Positions 1 to 9,935 of a stretch of DNA of 64,000 nucleotides are shown one piece after another. Where the stretch lies: NCBI RefSeq assembly GCF_010500915.1, contig NZ_JAAAWP010000006.1:28801-92800 (forward strand), given 5' to 3'. This stretch comes from Alteromonas hispanica (GTDB lineage Bacteria > Pseudomonadota > Gammaproteobacteria > Enterobacterales > Alteromonadaceae). The notes below the pieces were generated by a model, which saw only the letters and a list, made by a program, of their open reading frames with translations, had not been told where the DNA came from and made no database searches. The first letter of the stretch is position 1. Every line of letters starts with the position of its first letter. A program made the position numbers and the translations under genes.

Positions 1-3000
1 CGGCATCAATGCCCGAGAGGGTAATGGTCTTGGCCGTGTCTTCTGGCGTGGTAACAGACTGGTCCTGTGCTACTGGTGCATCGTTCACGTCGCTGACTGT
101 GATCGTTACTGTCACCGTGGCCGAGTCATCACTGCCGTCATTCACTTTATACGTAAAGGTATCGCTGCCGGTAAAATCGGCGTTTGGTGTATAGGTGCGC
201 GTTGCACCAGAACCACTTAACTTACCGTTGCTTGGCTGGGTCACCACAACGTAACTCAACGTGTCGTTATCGGCATCAATGCCCGAGAGGGTAATGGTCT
301 TGGCCGTGTCTTCTGGCGTGGTAACAGACTGGTCCTGTGCTACTGGTGCATCGTTCACGTCGCTGACTGTGATCGTTACTGTCACCGTGGCCGAGTCTTC
401 ACTGCCGTCATTCACTTTATACGTAAAGGTATCAGTGCCAGTAAAATCAGCGTTGGGGGTATAGGTGCGTGTTGCACCACTGCCGCTTAACGTTCCGTTG
501 CTTGGCTGGGTCACCACCACGTAACTCAATGTATCGTTATCGGCATCACTGCCCGAAAGCGTAATAACCTTGGCCGTGTCTTCTGGCGTGGTAACAGACT
601 GGTCCTGTGCTACTGGTGCGTCGTTCACGTCGCTGACTGTGATCGTTACTGTAGCCGTGGCCGAGTCTTCACTGCCGTCATTCACTTTATACATAAAGGT
701 ATCAGTGCCGGTAAAATCAGCATTGGGCGTATAGGTGCGTGTTGCACCACTGCCGCTTAACGTTCCGTTGCTTGGCTGGGTCACCACCACGTAACTCAAC
801 GTGTCGTTATCGGCATCACTGCCCGTAAGCGTAATGGTCTTTGCCGTGTCTTCTGGCGTGGTGACAGACTGGTCCTGTGCTACCGGTGCATCGTTTACGT
901 TACTGACTGTGATCGTTACTGTCGCCGTGGACGAGTCCTCACTGCCGTCATTCACTTTATACGTAAAGGTATCGCTGCCGGTAAAATCGGCGTTTGGCGT
1001 ATAGGTGCGCGTTGCACCATTGCCACTTAACGTACCGTTGCTTGGCTGGGTCACCACCACATAGCTCAATGTGTCGTTATCGATATCGCTGCCTGAAAAG
1101 GTAATGGTCTTGGCCGTATCTTCTGGCGTGGTGACAGACTGGCCCTGTGCTACCGGTGCGTCGTTCACGTTACTGACTCTGATCGTTACCGTTACTATGG
1201 CCGAGTCTTCACTGCCGTCATTTAATTTATAGGTAAAGGTATCGCTGCCGGTAAAATCGGCGTTTGGTGTATAGGTGCGCGTTGCACCAGAACCACTTAA
1301 CGTACCGTTGCTTGGCTGAGTCACCACCACATAGCTCAATGTGTCGTTATCGGCATCACTGCCCGAGAGGGTAATGGTCTTGGCCGTGTCTTCTGGCGTG
1401 GTGACAGACTGGCCCTGTGCTACCGGAGCATCGTTCACGTCGCTAACTGTGATCGTTACTGTAGCCGTGACCGAGTCTTCACTGCCGTCATTGACCTTAT
1501 ATGTAAAGGTATCGGTGCCGGTAAAATCGGCGTTTGGTGTATAGGTGCGCGTTGCACCAGAACCACTTAACGTACCGTTGCTTGGCTGGGTCACCACCAC
1601 GTAGCTCAATGTGTCGTTATCGGCATCACTGCCCGAAAGCGTAATAACCTTGGCCGTGTCTTCTGGCGTGGTAACAGACTGGTCCTGTGCTACTGGTGCA
1701 TCGTTCACGTCGCTGACTGTGATCGTTACTGTAGCCGTGGACGAGTCCTCACTGCCGTCATTCACTTTATACGTAAAGGTATCGCTGCCGGTAAAATCAG
1801 CATTGGGGGTATAGGTGCGCGTTGCACCACTGCCGCTTAACGTACCGTTGCTTGGCTGGGTCACTACCACGTAGCTCAAAGTGTCGTTATCGGCATCACT
1901 GCCCGCAAGCGTAATAACCTTAGCCGTATCTTCTGGCGTGGTGACAGACTGGCCCTGTGCTACCGGTGCGTCGTTCACGTCGCTAACTGTGATCGTTACT
2001 GTCGCCGTGGCAGAGTCTTCACTGCCGTCATTCACTTTAAATGTAAAGGTATCGCTGCCGGTAAAATCGGCGTTTGGCGTGTAGGTGCGCGTTGCACCAC
2101 TACCACTTAACGTACCGTTGCTTGGCTGGGTCACCACCACGTAGTTCAATGTGTCGTTATCGGCATCACTGCCCGACAGGGTAATGGTCTTGGCCGTATC
2201 TTCTGGCGTGGTGACAGACTGGCCCTGTGCTACCGGTGCGTCGTTCACGTTACTGACTCTGATCGTTACTGTAGCCGTGGCAGAGTCTTCACTGCCGTCA
2301 TTGACCTTATATGTAAAGGTATCGGTGCCGGTAAAATCGGCGTTTGGTGTATAGGTGCGCGTTGCACCAGAACCACTTAACGTACCGTTGCTTGGCTGGG
2401 TCACCACCACATAGGTCAATGTGTCGTTATCGGCATCACTGCCCGACAGGGTAATGGTCTTGGCCGTATCTTCTGGCGTGGTGACAGACTGGCCCTGTGC
2501 TACCGGTGCGTCGTTCACGTTACTGACTCTGATCGTTACTGTCGCCGTGGCAGAGTCTTCACTGCCGTCATTCACTTTAAATGTAAAGGTATCAGTGCCG
2601 GTAAAATCAGCATTGGGCGTGTAGGTGCGCGTTGCACCCGAGCCACTTAACGACCCGTTGCTTGGCTGACTGACCACGACATAGCTCAGATTGTCATTAT
2701 CAATATCACTGCCTGACAAGGTGATCGTTTTAGATGTGTCTTCTGCGGTGCTGACGGACTGCGCCATTGCAACCGGAGCGTCATTCGCATTGGTAACCGT
2801 AATGGTGACGGTTGCGGGTATTGAATCAACGGTACCGTCGTTCACTTTAAACGTGAAACTGTCGGTACCGGTAAAATCAGCGCTGGGGGTATACGTTCGT
2901 GTTGCACCACTGCCGCTTAACGACCCGTTGCTTGGCTGACTGACTACAGCATAGCTCAAATTGTCGTTGTCGATATCGCTACCTGACAGCGTGATAGCTT

Positions 3001-3600
3001 TAGATGTGTCTTCTACAGTACTAACAGACTGCGTGATTGCAACCGGCGCGTCGTTGGCATTGGTGACCGTGATGGTGACGGTTGCGGGTATTGAATCAAC
3101 AGTACCGTCGTTCACGTTAAACGTGAAACTGTCAGTGCCGGTGAAGTTAGCATTAGGCGTATAGGTGCGCGTTGCACCCGAGCCACTTATCGACCCGTTG
3201 CTTGGCTGGGTAACTACCACATAGCTCAATGTGTCGTTGTCGATATCGCTACCTGACAGGGTGATCGCTTTTGGCGTGTCTTCTGCAGTACTAACAGACT
3301 GCGTGATTGCAACCGGCGCGTCATTCGCATTGGTGACTGTAATGGTGACGGTTGCGGGTATTGAATCAACAGTACCGTCGTTCACTTTAAACGTGAAACT
3401 GTCAGTACCGGTGAAGTTAGTATTAGGCATATACGTGCGTGTTGCACCACTACCGCTTAACGTACCGTTGCTTGGCTGACTGACCACAACATAGCTCAAA
3501 TTGTCATTATCGATATCACTGCCTGACAAGGTGATCGCTTTAGGTGTGTCTTCTGCGGTGCTTACGGACTGCGCAATTGCGACCGGAGCAGTATTAGTCG
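1..3600 (-). repeat. Tandem 270-bp coding repeats, about 13 copies in two subfamilies
   Basis: The period is exactly 270 bp (90 codons), with unit phase points at 261, 531, 801 and so on to 3501. Units left of about 2690 form one subfamily (repeat ends SEDSATATVTI, linker PVAQ/SVTTPEDTAK). The three or four units from 2690 to 3600 form another (TVDSIPATVTI, linker PVAI/SVSTAEDT). Within the first subfamily, units are near identical at DNA level and differ by shuffled short variants, for example a 'SDVNDAP' form against a 'RVSNVNDAP' form. This points to recent duplication and gene conversion. The array continues past the left edge. Confidence 0.95.
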
Positions 3601-6271
3601 GCAATCCGTTAAACGTGACGGTTTCGGAATCGGTGACGAGCGTATTATTTACGTGAACAGTTAGTGTTGCCAACCCTGCTACTGTTGAAGTCAGTATAGC
3701 GCTGTAAGTACCATCTCCGTTGTCTGTTATACTTGTTAACACACCCAAAGAACTATCGATGGTAACCTGTTGCCCAAAGGCATTAAGAGGCTTACCTGTT
3801 GCATCATGAATTGACACCGTAATAACTATAGAATCAATGCCATCAGCAAGGGCTGTGTCAGCTGACGTGCTTACCTGGGTTGAAGAAATATCTATTTCCC
3901 CACCCGCAGTACCTTGAGATTCCGCTTGCGTATTCGCAGCTACAAGTGTTGAGTTATTCGCTGCATTTCCTTTAACGTCGTTGGGAACGACATAATCAAC
4001 ATCGTTCGGATCCGCCGAATCTAAGCAGAGTAAATACGTTTTACTGAAACCCGGAGATAAGACAAACCCGTCACTAACAAACTCATCAGTTATAATACCG
4101 ATTGCATTAGTATTCCCTTCTCGCCAATTAACTGCTCCATTAAAGGAAACCGAATTACCGTCCAAAAAAAAGACTTCCGCGGCAACCGCATAATCGTTAC
4201 CTTGCGTTCCGCCAAAAACTCCATTATCGGTGAGCGGAGCAAGAATAACCTTGTCGATAGACAGAGAGGCTAGCGTCTGAATTGCTTCAGGAGAATGCGC
4301 CGGAGAACCTGTCTGATATTCACCTACAACGCCACATGTAAACTGTGCAGATGCAATAATGTTACTCGTGCCGCTCACTTCAATATCTACTTGAGCTGGC
4401 TGCGAGTAGGTGTTGGAACCAGTAAGATCTATTGCTCTAAACGTGAACGAGTCGCTTCCTGAATAATTTGCATCGGGTGTATAAGTGCGCGTTGCACCAC
4501 TGCCGCTTAACGTTCCGTTACTTGGCTGGCTAACTATTTCGAAAGAAAGCACATCGGACTCTGCATCACTCCCGGTCAGCGTAATAGTTTTTGCAGTATT
4601 AAAATCGACTACAATGCTGTTATCGTCAGCTACAGGCGGTTGATTGATATATGCATCAATTGGAATATGGTTATTTATCACTCCGTTGCTGCTTGTTACT
4701 AATGTATCGCCAATTACGAGTTCAAACGTCAGATAGTACGTAGTGTCGTCGTTAACGCTTGGGGCCGTAACTTGTGGTTGTATAGCGACCAAACCACCAC
4801 CCAAACCTGAGTCATACGGCCCTGAAGTAGCGGGAATCACACTGCTTTCGAACGTGTATCCATTCGGCGGTGTTACGTCAATTGAATAAATTGTAGGAAC
4901 CTGAGGTGCATTTCCGTTTAGTACAAATGAATAAAAGCCATCTGCTTGTGTTATCTGCGTATTCGCACCTCCGGCGGTCAAGTCTAACCATGCATCAGGA
5001 ACTAACGTTACACTCCCATTATCCGAATAGTTAAACTTTACCGTTGCCCCAGCAATTGGAAGGCGAGATGAAGAATCGTAAACAACGCCGGCAGGGTCAA
5101 TCAGGATCGCGTCAACTTCAGTAATGTTTTCACCATTAATCGTAATACTCTCAACCGTATTAACACGTTTCGATGACGAATTGGGCGATGCACCTCTATT
5201 ACCTTTCTTACTCTGAGCCTTGAATTTACGCCCATTACTTGAAGCGAACTGAACGCTGTAGTCACCGTTAGTGAGGTTTTCAAATGTATAGGTCCCATCA
5301 CTCGCTGTTGTCTGTGTCGCTAATGGAGAAGAGAATTGCGTATCAGTTGCGGCGAATAAGTAAACATCAACCCCCTCAACTCCCACATTACTCTGCCCTC
5401 TTACTACAGCGCCAGAAATGCTATACGTCGCCACTTGCTGGGCGATGAATTCTACCGTCGCTCTTGCATTCATTTCAGTGCCGTCAACAAAAGCAAATAT
5501 TGACGCCATGCCAGCTGTTGAAGAAGAGATAACTGCAACGTAACGACCGTTTCCTTCATCACTCACAGGACCAATGGCCCCTATTGTTGAAGTGAAGGTT
5601 ACGTTTTGACCTGTAAGCGGTAGAACCCCGTCATTTCCGTTCTTTAACTGTAATGCAATCGTTGATGAGTCGTTACCATCGGCCAGGACCGAAGTTTGAC
5701 TTACCGTAACGTCAGAAAACGCTGCACTTACAGAGCCACCACTTGTTCCCTGCGCAGCCGCTTCAAGGTTTAGGTCATTCATCACGGACGATAAGGCTCC
5801 CTTCGCTGCATTTCCTTTCGCTGAGTTGTCATTGGTATATTCTTTGGTGGAAGAAGACAGACGAAGTAAGTATGTAGTTGGCGGATTAAAATAGTTAACA
5901 CTGCCGAACATCACGGTAGCGTCGTTATCGAGAATGATCCCTATGCTATTGGTTTGCCCGTTGTCCGATTGGCGCCAATTAATCGCACCATCCACTGTTA
6001 CACTTGGGCTATTACTAAAAAAGAATTCTGCAATAACTGCAGTATCGTTGCCCTGCGTGCCTCCAAACGTTCCATCATCGCTACTAGCAATCAGCTTAAC
6101 GTGAGTAATATCCAAGTCAGATAAGGGAACAATTCCCTGGGGTTGATGCGCGTTATTGGTGTACGTACCTGCAATACCATAGCTGAAGGTAGCTTGAGCA
6201 TTTAGCTTTGCATGAATAAACGAACTGAAAAACGCTAAATAAATTATCGCTAAGAGTTTTGCTAACTTCAT
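1..6271 (-). CDS. Giant secreted cadherin-like repeat protein (adhesin-like), C-terminus beyond the left edge
   Basis: The frame opens with ATG at 6271 and, at every point I translated, stays open to the left edge, giving 2090 codons without a stop. A signal peptide is clear (MKLAKLLAIIYLAFFSSFIHA). The order is: module A at about residues 26-165 (motif FGGTQGND, then AINWR); an invasin-like Ig domain (170-270); carboxypeptidase-regulatory/SdrD-like folds (275-530); one divergent cadherin-like repeat (535-625); a second copy of module A (625-790); a second Ig domain (790-885); then about 13 repeats of 90 residues. Each repeat carries the motifs SDxDNDxLxY, QPSNGxLSGSGATRTYTP, FTGTDxFTxKVNDG and NDAPVA, typical of Cadherin_5/Big_9 'tandem-95' proteins. 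Such proteins usually act in adhesion or biofilm formation and are often exported by type I secretion, but here a Sec signal is seen. Substrate and anchoring cannot be judged because the C-terminus is missing. The ribosome site is weak. Confidence 0.88.
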   Translation of the reverse strand, partial: MKLAKLLAIIYLAFFSSFIHAKLNAQATFSYGIAGTYTNNAHQPQGIVPLSDLDITHVKLIASSDDGTFGGTQGNDTAVIAEFFFSNSPSVTVDGAINWRQSDNGQTNSIGIILDNDATVMFGSVNYFNPPTTYLLRLSSSTKEYTNDNSAKGNAAKGALSSVMNDLNLEAAAQGTSGGSVSAAFSDVTVSQTSVLADGNDSSTIALQLKNGNDGVLPLTGQNVTFTSTIGAIGPVSDEGNGRYVAVISSSTAGMASIFAFVDGTEMNARATVEFIAQQVATYSISGAVVRGQSNVGVEGVDVYLFAATDTQFSSPLATQTTASDGTYTFENLTNGDYSVQFASSNGRKFKAQSKKGNRGASPNSSSKRVNTVESITINGENITEVDAILIDPAGVVYDSSSRLPIAGATVKFNYSDNGSVTLVPDAWLDLTAGGANTQITQADGFYSFVLNGNAPQVPTIYSIDVTPPNGYTFESSVIPATSGPYDSGLGGGLVAIQPQVTAPSVNDDTTYYLTFELVIGDTLVTSSNGVINNHIPIDAYINQPPVADDNSIVVDFNTAKTITLTGSDAESDVLSFEIVSQPSNGTLSGSGATRTYTPDANYSGSDSFTFRAIDLTGSNTYSQPAQVDIEVSGTSNIIASAQFTCGVVGEYQTGSPAHSPEAIQTLASLSIDKVILAPLTDNGVFGGTQGNDYAVAAEVFFLDGNSVSFNGAVNWREGNTNAIGIITDEFVSDGFVLSPGFSKTYLLCLDSADPNDVDYVVPNDVKGNAANNSTLVAANTQAESQGTAGGEIDISSTQVSTSADTALADGIDSIVITVSIHDATGKPLNAFGQQVTIDSSLGVLTSITDNGDGTYSAILTSTVAGLATLTVHVNNTLVTDSETVTFNGLPTNTAPVAIAQSVSTAEDTPKAITLSGSDIDNDNLSYVVVSQPSNGTLSGSGATRTYMPNTNFTGTDSFTFKVNDGTVDSIPATVTITVTNANDAPVAITQSVSTAEDTPKAITLSGSDIDNDTLSYVVVTQPSNGSISGSGATRTYTPNANFTGTDSFTFNVNDGTVDSIPATVTITVTNANDAPVAITQSVSTVEDTSKAITLSGSDIDNDNLSYAVVSQPSNGSLSGSGATRTYTPSADFTGTDSFTFKVNDGTVDSIPATVTITVTNANDAPVAMAQSVSTAEDTSKTITLSGSDIDNDNLSYVVVSQPSNGSLSGSGATRTYTPNADFTGTDTFTFKVNDGSEDSATATVTIRVSNVNDAPVAQGQSVTTPEDTAKTITLSGSDADNDTLTYVVVTQPSNGTLSGSGATRTYTPNADFTGTDTFTYKVNDGSEDSATATVTIRVSNVNDAPVAQGQSVTTPEDTAKTITLSGSDADNDTLNYVVVTQPSNGTLSGSGATRTYTPNADFTGSDTFTFKVNDGSEDSATATVTITVSDVNDAPVAQGQSVTTPEDTAKVITLAGSDADNDTLSYVVVTQPSNGTLSGSGATRTYTPNADFTGSDTFTYKVNDGSEDSSTATVTITVSDVNDAPVAQDQSVTTPEDTAKVITLSGSDADNDTLSYVVVTQPSNGTLSGSGATRTYTPNADFTGTDTFTYKVNDGSEDSVTATVTITVSDVNDAPVAQGQSVTTPEDTAKTITLSGSDADNDTLSYVVVTQPSNGTLSGSGATRTYTPNADFTGSDTFTYKLNDGSEDSAIVTVTIRVSNVNDAPVAQGQSVTTPEDTAKTITFSGSDIDNDTLSYVVVTQPSNGTLSGNGATRTYTPNADFTGSDTFTYKVNDGSEDSSTATVTITVSNVNDAPVAQDQSVTTPEDTAKTITLTGSDADNDTLSYVVVTQPSNGTLSGSGATRTYTPNADFTGTDTFMYKVNDGSEDSATATVTITVSDVNDAPVAQDQSVTTPEDTAKVITLSGSDADNDTLSYVVVTQPSNGTLSGSGATRTYTPNADFTGTDTFTYKVNDGSEDSATVTVTITVSDVNDAPVAQDQSVTTPEDTAKTITLSGIDADNDTLSYVVVTQPSNGKLSGSGATRTYTPNADFTGSDTFTYKVNDGSDDSATVTVTITVSDVNDAPVAQDQSVTTPEDTAKTITLSGIDA

Positions 6272-6446
6272 ACGATGCCATTTGCACTTATTAACCCAAT
6301 TATCTGTTGAGTATATTTTAGTCAAGACAAATACTATATTATCAATTGGTATAACGACATTTAAGATACTAGTGACTTTAATGATTTTTAATCACTTTAC
6401 ACAGTTTATCGGGCTCAAAAAAGCCACTGCTTCCCATTTCCAGATC

Positions 6447-6474
6447 AAAAAAGCCCTGCAATTGCTTGCAGGGC
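6447..6474 (-). terminator. Rho-independent terminator, second copy of the tRNA-Phe terminator
   Basis: On the minus strand a 9-bp GC-rich stem (GCCCTGCAA with TTGCAGGGC) is followed by a run of six T. It is a duplicate of the terminator at 6571-6600, offset by 124 bp. Confidence 0.8.
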
Positions 6475-6485
6475 CTCTTGAATAA

Positions 6486-6511
6486 TGGTGCCTCGACCCG
6501 GGGTCGCAACG
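6486..6511 (-). pseudogene. tRNA-Phe 3'-end remnant
   Basis: The acceptor 3' strand with CCA and part of the T arm match the intact tRNA-Phe gene at 6610-6685 almost exactly. They are followed by the same spacer and a copied terminator. Further upstream the resemblance stops, so no functional tRNA can be formed. It is either a decayed tandem tRNA gene or the scar of an element that integrated at the tRNA 3' end. Confidence 0.7.
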
Positions 6512-6570
6512 CGCGGTGCAACCGCAGGGATACGCCAGCGTGTGCCTGCGTTTTTACAACCACCAAGATC

Positions 6571-6600
6571 AAAAAAGCCCCTGCATTACTGCAAGGGCTC
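6571..6600 (-). terminator. Terminator of tRNA-Phe
   Basis: On the minus strand a stem of AGCCC-TGCA with TGCA-GGGCT (one mismatch) is followed by six T. It begins 10 bases beyond the CCA end of tRNA-Phe. Confidence 0.85.
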
Positions 6601-6609
6601 TCTGAATAA

Positions 6610-6685
6610 TGGTGCCTCGACCCGGGATCGAACCAGGGACACGCGGATTTTCAATCCGCTGCTCTACCAACTGAGCTATCGAGGC
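6610..6685 (-). tRNA. tRNA-Phe (GAA)
   Basis: 76 nt on the minus strand with a perfect cloverleaf. The acceptor stem is GCCTCGA with TCGAGGC, the D arm is AGCTCAGTTGGTAGAGC, the anticodon stem GCGGA with TCCGC encloses loop TTGAAAA (anticodon GAA), and the T loop is TTCGATC. The 3' CCA is encoded. It is a single-gene transcription unit with its own promoter and terminator. Confidence 0.97.
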
Positions 6686-6736
6686 GAAACTCGTTTGCGT
6701 TACAGGCGTTTGCTGCCTGTGCTGCTATGGGTGCGT

Positions 6737-6765
6737 ATTAAACGGATTTAGCGTTAACAAGTCAA
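6737..6765 (-). promoter_or_regulatory. Sigma-70 promoter of tRNA-Phe
   Basis: On the minus strand, TTGACT (6760-6765), a 17-bp spacer and TTTAAT (6737-6742) are followed by the GC-rich discriminator ACGCACCC, which is typical of stringently controlled stable-RNA promoters. The predicted start lies about 45 bases before the mature tRNA. Confidence 0.75.
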
Positions 6766-6835
6766 CCGTTTTACCTGCTTTTTTTTCACTTTTGTGACCG
6801 TTTGCACATTGTTTACACAAAAACTTAGGTTTTGT

Positions 6836-7117
<282 letters not shown>

Positions 7118-7163
7118 CTATTGTCTTATCTTACACAACACCTTACGTGAAAATGTACGCGGC

Positions 7164-8219
7164 TTACTTTGCCAGTGTTTTGATTATCTTTGTTGTTGGG
7201 GCGGCTAAACCAACCTCAATAGGCTCATCAAGCAAAAACCATCTCGATTCATTTTCTGCCACCCGCTTTTGTGGTGTAGAGTTTACCACGGCGATGAGCG
7301 GGGTTATATCTAAATGAAAGTGACTAAACGTGTGCCTGAACTCTTGAAGCTGCTGTACTTCATCCACGTCAATTCCTCTATGAGCAAGTAACGATATTCC
7401 CTCCTCAACAGATTGCGCCTCTAAAAAACCATACAAACCGCCCCAGATTCCACTTTGTGGACGTTGTTCTAAAAACACTTGCTGCCCAAACATAGGAATG
7501 AGCATATAGGTTTGCCTTACCGGCGTTACTTTTTTAGGCTTTTTACCCGGATAATCGGTTTGCTTTCCTTGAGCAAAAGCTACGCAATCTCGTTGCAATG
7601 GACACTCATCACACTTCGGCTTGCTGCGAGTGCATACCATTGCGCCCAAATCCATCATCACCTGTGTGTAGTTAGCGCAGCGGCTTTGTGGTGTATTTTT
7701 CTCGGCCACGTCCCAAAGAGCATTCTCTACTACTTTTTGCCCGGGCCACCCGTCAATAGCATAATATCTCGCTAGAACACGCTTCACGTTTCCATCAAGA
7801 ATGGGATAACGCTCATCTCGTGATAAAGATAAAATAGCGCCAGCAGTAGAGCGACCAATACCTGGCAGCGCCATAACTTCTTCTAGACTTTGAGGAAACT
7901 CACCATTGTGAACTTCCACTAACGTTTTTGCTGCCTTGTGCAAATTCCTCGCTCGCGCATAGTAACCAAGACCTGTCCAGTGGTGTAACACATCATCTTG
8001 AGAAGCATTAGCAAGGTCAAAGACGCTGGGATACGACGCCATAAATCGATTAAAGTACGGAATTACAGTAGCCACTTGTGTCTGTTGAAGCATAATTTCA
8101 GAAATCCATACCTTGTAAGGAGTAACATCTTTCTGCCACGGTAAATGCTTTCTTCCGTTTTCATCAAACCACGATAATACGCGCTTTGCGAAACTGCTGT
8201 TGTGCTTTGTTTTTGTCAT
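7164..8219 (-). CDS. mutY: Adenine DNA glycosylase MutY
   Basis: 351 residues. It removes adenine mispaired with 8-oxoguanine in base-excision repair. Visible features are the catalytic Glu41 in [10 protein letters not shown], the helix-hairpin-helix [12 protein letters not shown], the catalytic Asp in LDGNVKRV, and a 4Fe-4S ligand set C-x6-C-x2-C-x5-C. A C-terminal NUDIX-like 8-oxoG recognition domain covers about residues 230-350. It is followed by yggX after a short gap and is probably co-transcribed with it. Confidence 0.97.
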   Translation of the reverse strand: MTKTKHNSSFAKRVLSWFDENGRKHLPWQKDVTPYKVWISEIMLQQTQVATVIPYFNRFMASYPSVFDLANASQDDVLHHWTGLGYYARARNLHKAAKTLVEVHNGEFPQSLEEVMALPGIGRSTAGAILSLSRDERYPILDGNVKRVLARYYAIDGWPGQKVVENALWDVAEKNTPQSRCANYTQVMMDLGAMVCTRSKPKCDECPLQRDCVAFAQGKQTDYPGKKPKKVTPVRQTYMLIPMFGQQVFLEQRPQSGIWGGLYGFLEAQSVEEGISLLAHRGIDVDEVQQLQEFRHTFSHFHLDITPLIAVVNSTPQKRVAENESRWFLLDEPIEVGLAAPTTKIIKTLAK

Positions 8220-8418
8220 ATGTTTTGAGCTTATATCAATTTTGATTGTGTGTTTTTATCGTCAGCTTTTTGCGGGCTTAAGAGGCGGTTTTTCTTCATT
8301 TTGCCCAGCCTTAATGCTCTTATTTATAGCGCCAATTAAACATTCTATTAGGTATACGCTATGGTAGCATGGAACCTCTTGGTTATTTTTTAAGACAGTT
8401 ACTGTCTAAGGTATTGGT

Positions 8419-9129
8419 GTGTCTTCTACAGCCCCCGTTTTATTCTTTCCTGGCACTTTGTGTGATGAACGTATTTTTTTACCGCTGTGGAAGCAGCTTT
8501 CAATAGCCCAGCGTCGCTATGTTCCACTGCAATGGGCATCGTCAAAAGAAGAGATGCTTGCCTTAAGTGAAGACAGAATACTCAGCGGTGAAAAAGTGCA
8601 TCTTGTTGGCTATTCCATGGGTGGCTATATTGCCACGCTTGTAGCTGCAAGAAACATGTCTAATATCGCGTCAATGACTCTGATTAGCTTCGACCCGGCA
8701 GGCTTGAGCGACAGCGAAATAAGTCAGCGCAAGACGCTCGTAAAAACACTTAAAAACGGCCATTTTAAACCCGACAATGAGGCTTATTTGGCTCGGTTTA
8801 TTCATCCGTCTCGCCTGCAAGATAACGAAGTAGCAGGCGTAGTTAAATCGATGGCGCAGGACTTAGGCAAAAGCACTCTGCTAGCACATACACTTGCGAC
8901 CACGCCCAGAGATAATACTTATAAACTGCTAGAAAGGATTTCTACCCCCATAGCTCTCGTTGGCGGTGTTGACGATAAGATTGCCAATATAGAGTCACTT
9001 AGGCTTGCAGCAACTAAATTATCGAATGCGACGCTTTGTGAACTAGAAAACACAGGGCACATGCTCCCACTTGAGCAAACCAGTCTGCTTGCTTCTGTTA
9101 TCTCAACGAACATTGGCGTACAAAAATAA
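8419..9129 (+). CDS. Alpha/beta hydrolase, small cytosolic
   Basis: 236 residues from a GTG start, with AAGG seven bases upstream. There is no signal peptide. The fold signature is clear: oxyanion segment FFPGTLCDERIF, nucleophile elbow GYSMGG with Ser66, an acid in GGVDDK and His in ENTGHMLP. The substrate is unknown; the short cap and GTLCDERIF start recall carboxylesterase/BioH-like hydrolases. It stands between mutY and trmB, which are direct neighbours in enterobacteria, and is read divergently from mutY. Confidence 0.85.
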   Translation: MSSTAPVLFFPGTLCDERIFLPLWKQLSIAQRRYVPLQWASSKEEMLALSEDRILSGEKVHLVGYSMGGYIATLVAARNMSNIASMTLISFDPAGLSDSEISQRKTLVKTLKNGHFKPDNEAYLARFIHPSRLQDNEVAGVVKSMAQDLGKSTLLAHTLATTPRDNTYKLLERISTPIALVGGVDDKIANIESLRLAATKLSNATLCELENTGHMLPLEQTSLLASVISTNIGVQK

Positions 9130-9215
9130 TACAAAACTTGTATTCTAACGTTGCATAAAAGGTGGGTAAGTGGATAATGCGCGAGCATAAAATTTGGGTA
9201 TGAAAGGCATTGCAA

Positions 9216-9935
9216 ATGAGGCAATTCAAAAGTCAGGCAGAAGCAGAAGCTGCCGGTGTTTATATAAGTAAAGTTAAAAGCTACGTTAAACGCGAAGGAA
9301 GACTTACCAAAGGTCAGGAAAAAGCGTTGGAAGAACACTGGCCAACAATGGGTATTGAATACCGCAACGAAACAATTTCTCTTGTCGAGGCATTCGAACG
9401 CGATGCGCCTGTGGTACTCGAAATAGGTTTTGGTATGGGCAAGTCCCTTGTGGAAATGGCCGCTGCCGCCCCAGAAAAAAACTTTATCGGTATAGAGGTA
9501 CATAAGCCCGGTGTCGGAGCCTGTTTAGGTGACGCTGGCGAATTAGGCCTCAGTAATTTGCGTGTTATGGAACACGATGCCGTTGAAGTACTCAAAAACA
9601 TGCTTCCTGATGAAAGCTTGTCACGCTTGCAATTGTTCTTCCCCGACCCTTGGCATAAAAAACGCCACCATAAGCGTCGTATTGTGCAAGCTGAGTTTGT
9701 TGAATTAATTCGGACCAAACTAGCAATAGGTGGTCATTTACATATGGCGACAGATTGGGAACCTTATGCCCAACATATGGCTGAAGTTGTAAATAATAAC
9801 TCTGCGTACACTAACACCGCAGCAGAGGGTGATTACGTTCCTCGCCCAGACTATCGTCCTATTACCAAGTTTGAAACCCGTGGCCAAAAGTTGGGACACG
9901 GTGTTTGGGATCTAATATACGAGCGAACAGCGTAA
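9216..9935 (+). CDS. trmB: tRNA (guanine-N7-)-methyltransferase TrmB
   Basis: 239 residues, equal to E. coli TrmB. It makes m7G46 in tRNA using S-adenosylmethionine. The SAM motif [15 protein letters not shown] and the family hallmark [15 protein letters not shown] are present, followed by [18 protein letters not shown] start six bases upstream is possible, but GAAAGG is better spaced for ATG at 9216. The stop codon overlaps the rsmC start by one base (TAATG), so the two are translationally coupled. Confidence 0.96.
   Translation: MRQFKSQAEAEAAGVYISKVKSYVKREGRLTKGQEKALEEHWPTMGIEYRNETISLVEAFERDAPVVLEIGFGMGKSLVEMAAAAPEKNFIGIEVHKPGVGACLGDAGELGLSNLRVMEHDAVEVLKNMLPDESLSRLQLFFPDPWHKKRHHKRRIVQAEFVELIRTKLAIGGHLHMATDWEPYAQHMAEVVNNNSAYTNTAAEGDYVPRPDYRPITKFETRGQKLGHGVWDLIYERTA

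Noticed and set aside
9..3479. Series of plus-strand open frames of 61-82 codons, one per 270 bp
   Set aside because: They are antisense shadows of the minus-strand repeat protein; their regular spacing only reflects the 270-bp repeat.
1..3600. CRISPR-like regular repeats
   Set aside because: Period 270 bp, coding throughout, no unique spacers.
6485..6751. Plus-strand 88-codon frame
   Set aside because: It runs across the complement of the tRNA-Phe gene and its terminator.
6793..6808. CRP-like site TGTGACCGTTTGCACA
   Set aside because: Good match, but it lies between yggX and the tRNA promoter, where no CRP-regulated gene start is near; may be chance.
8919..9503. 194-codon minus-strand frame across the hydrolase-trmB junction
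   Set aside because: It overlaps two well-supported plus-strand genes and shows no domain features.
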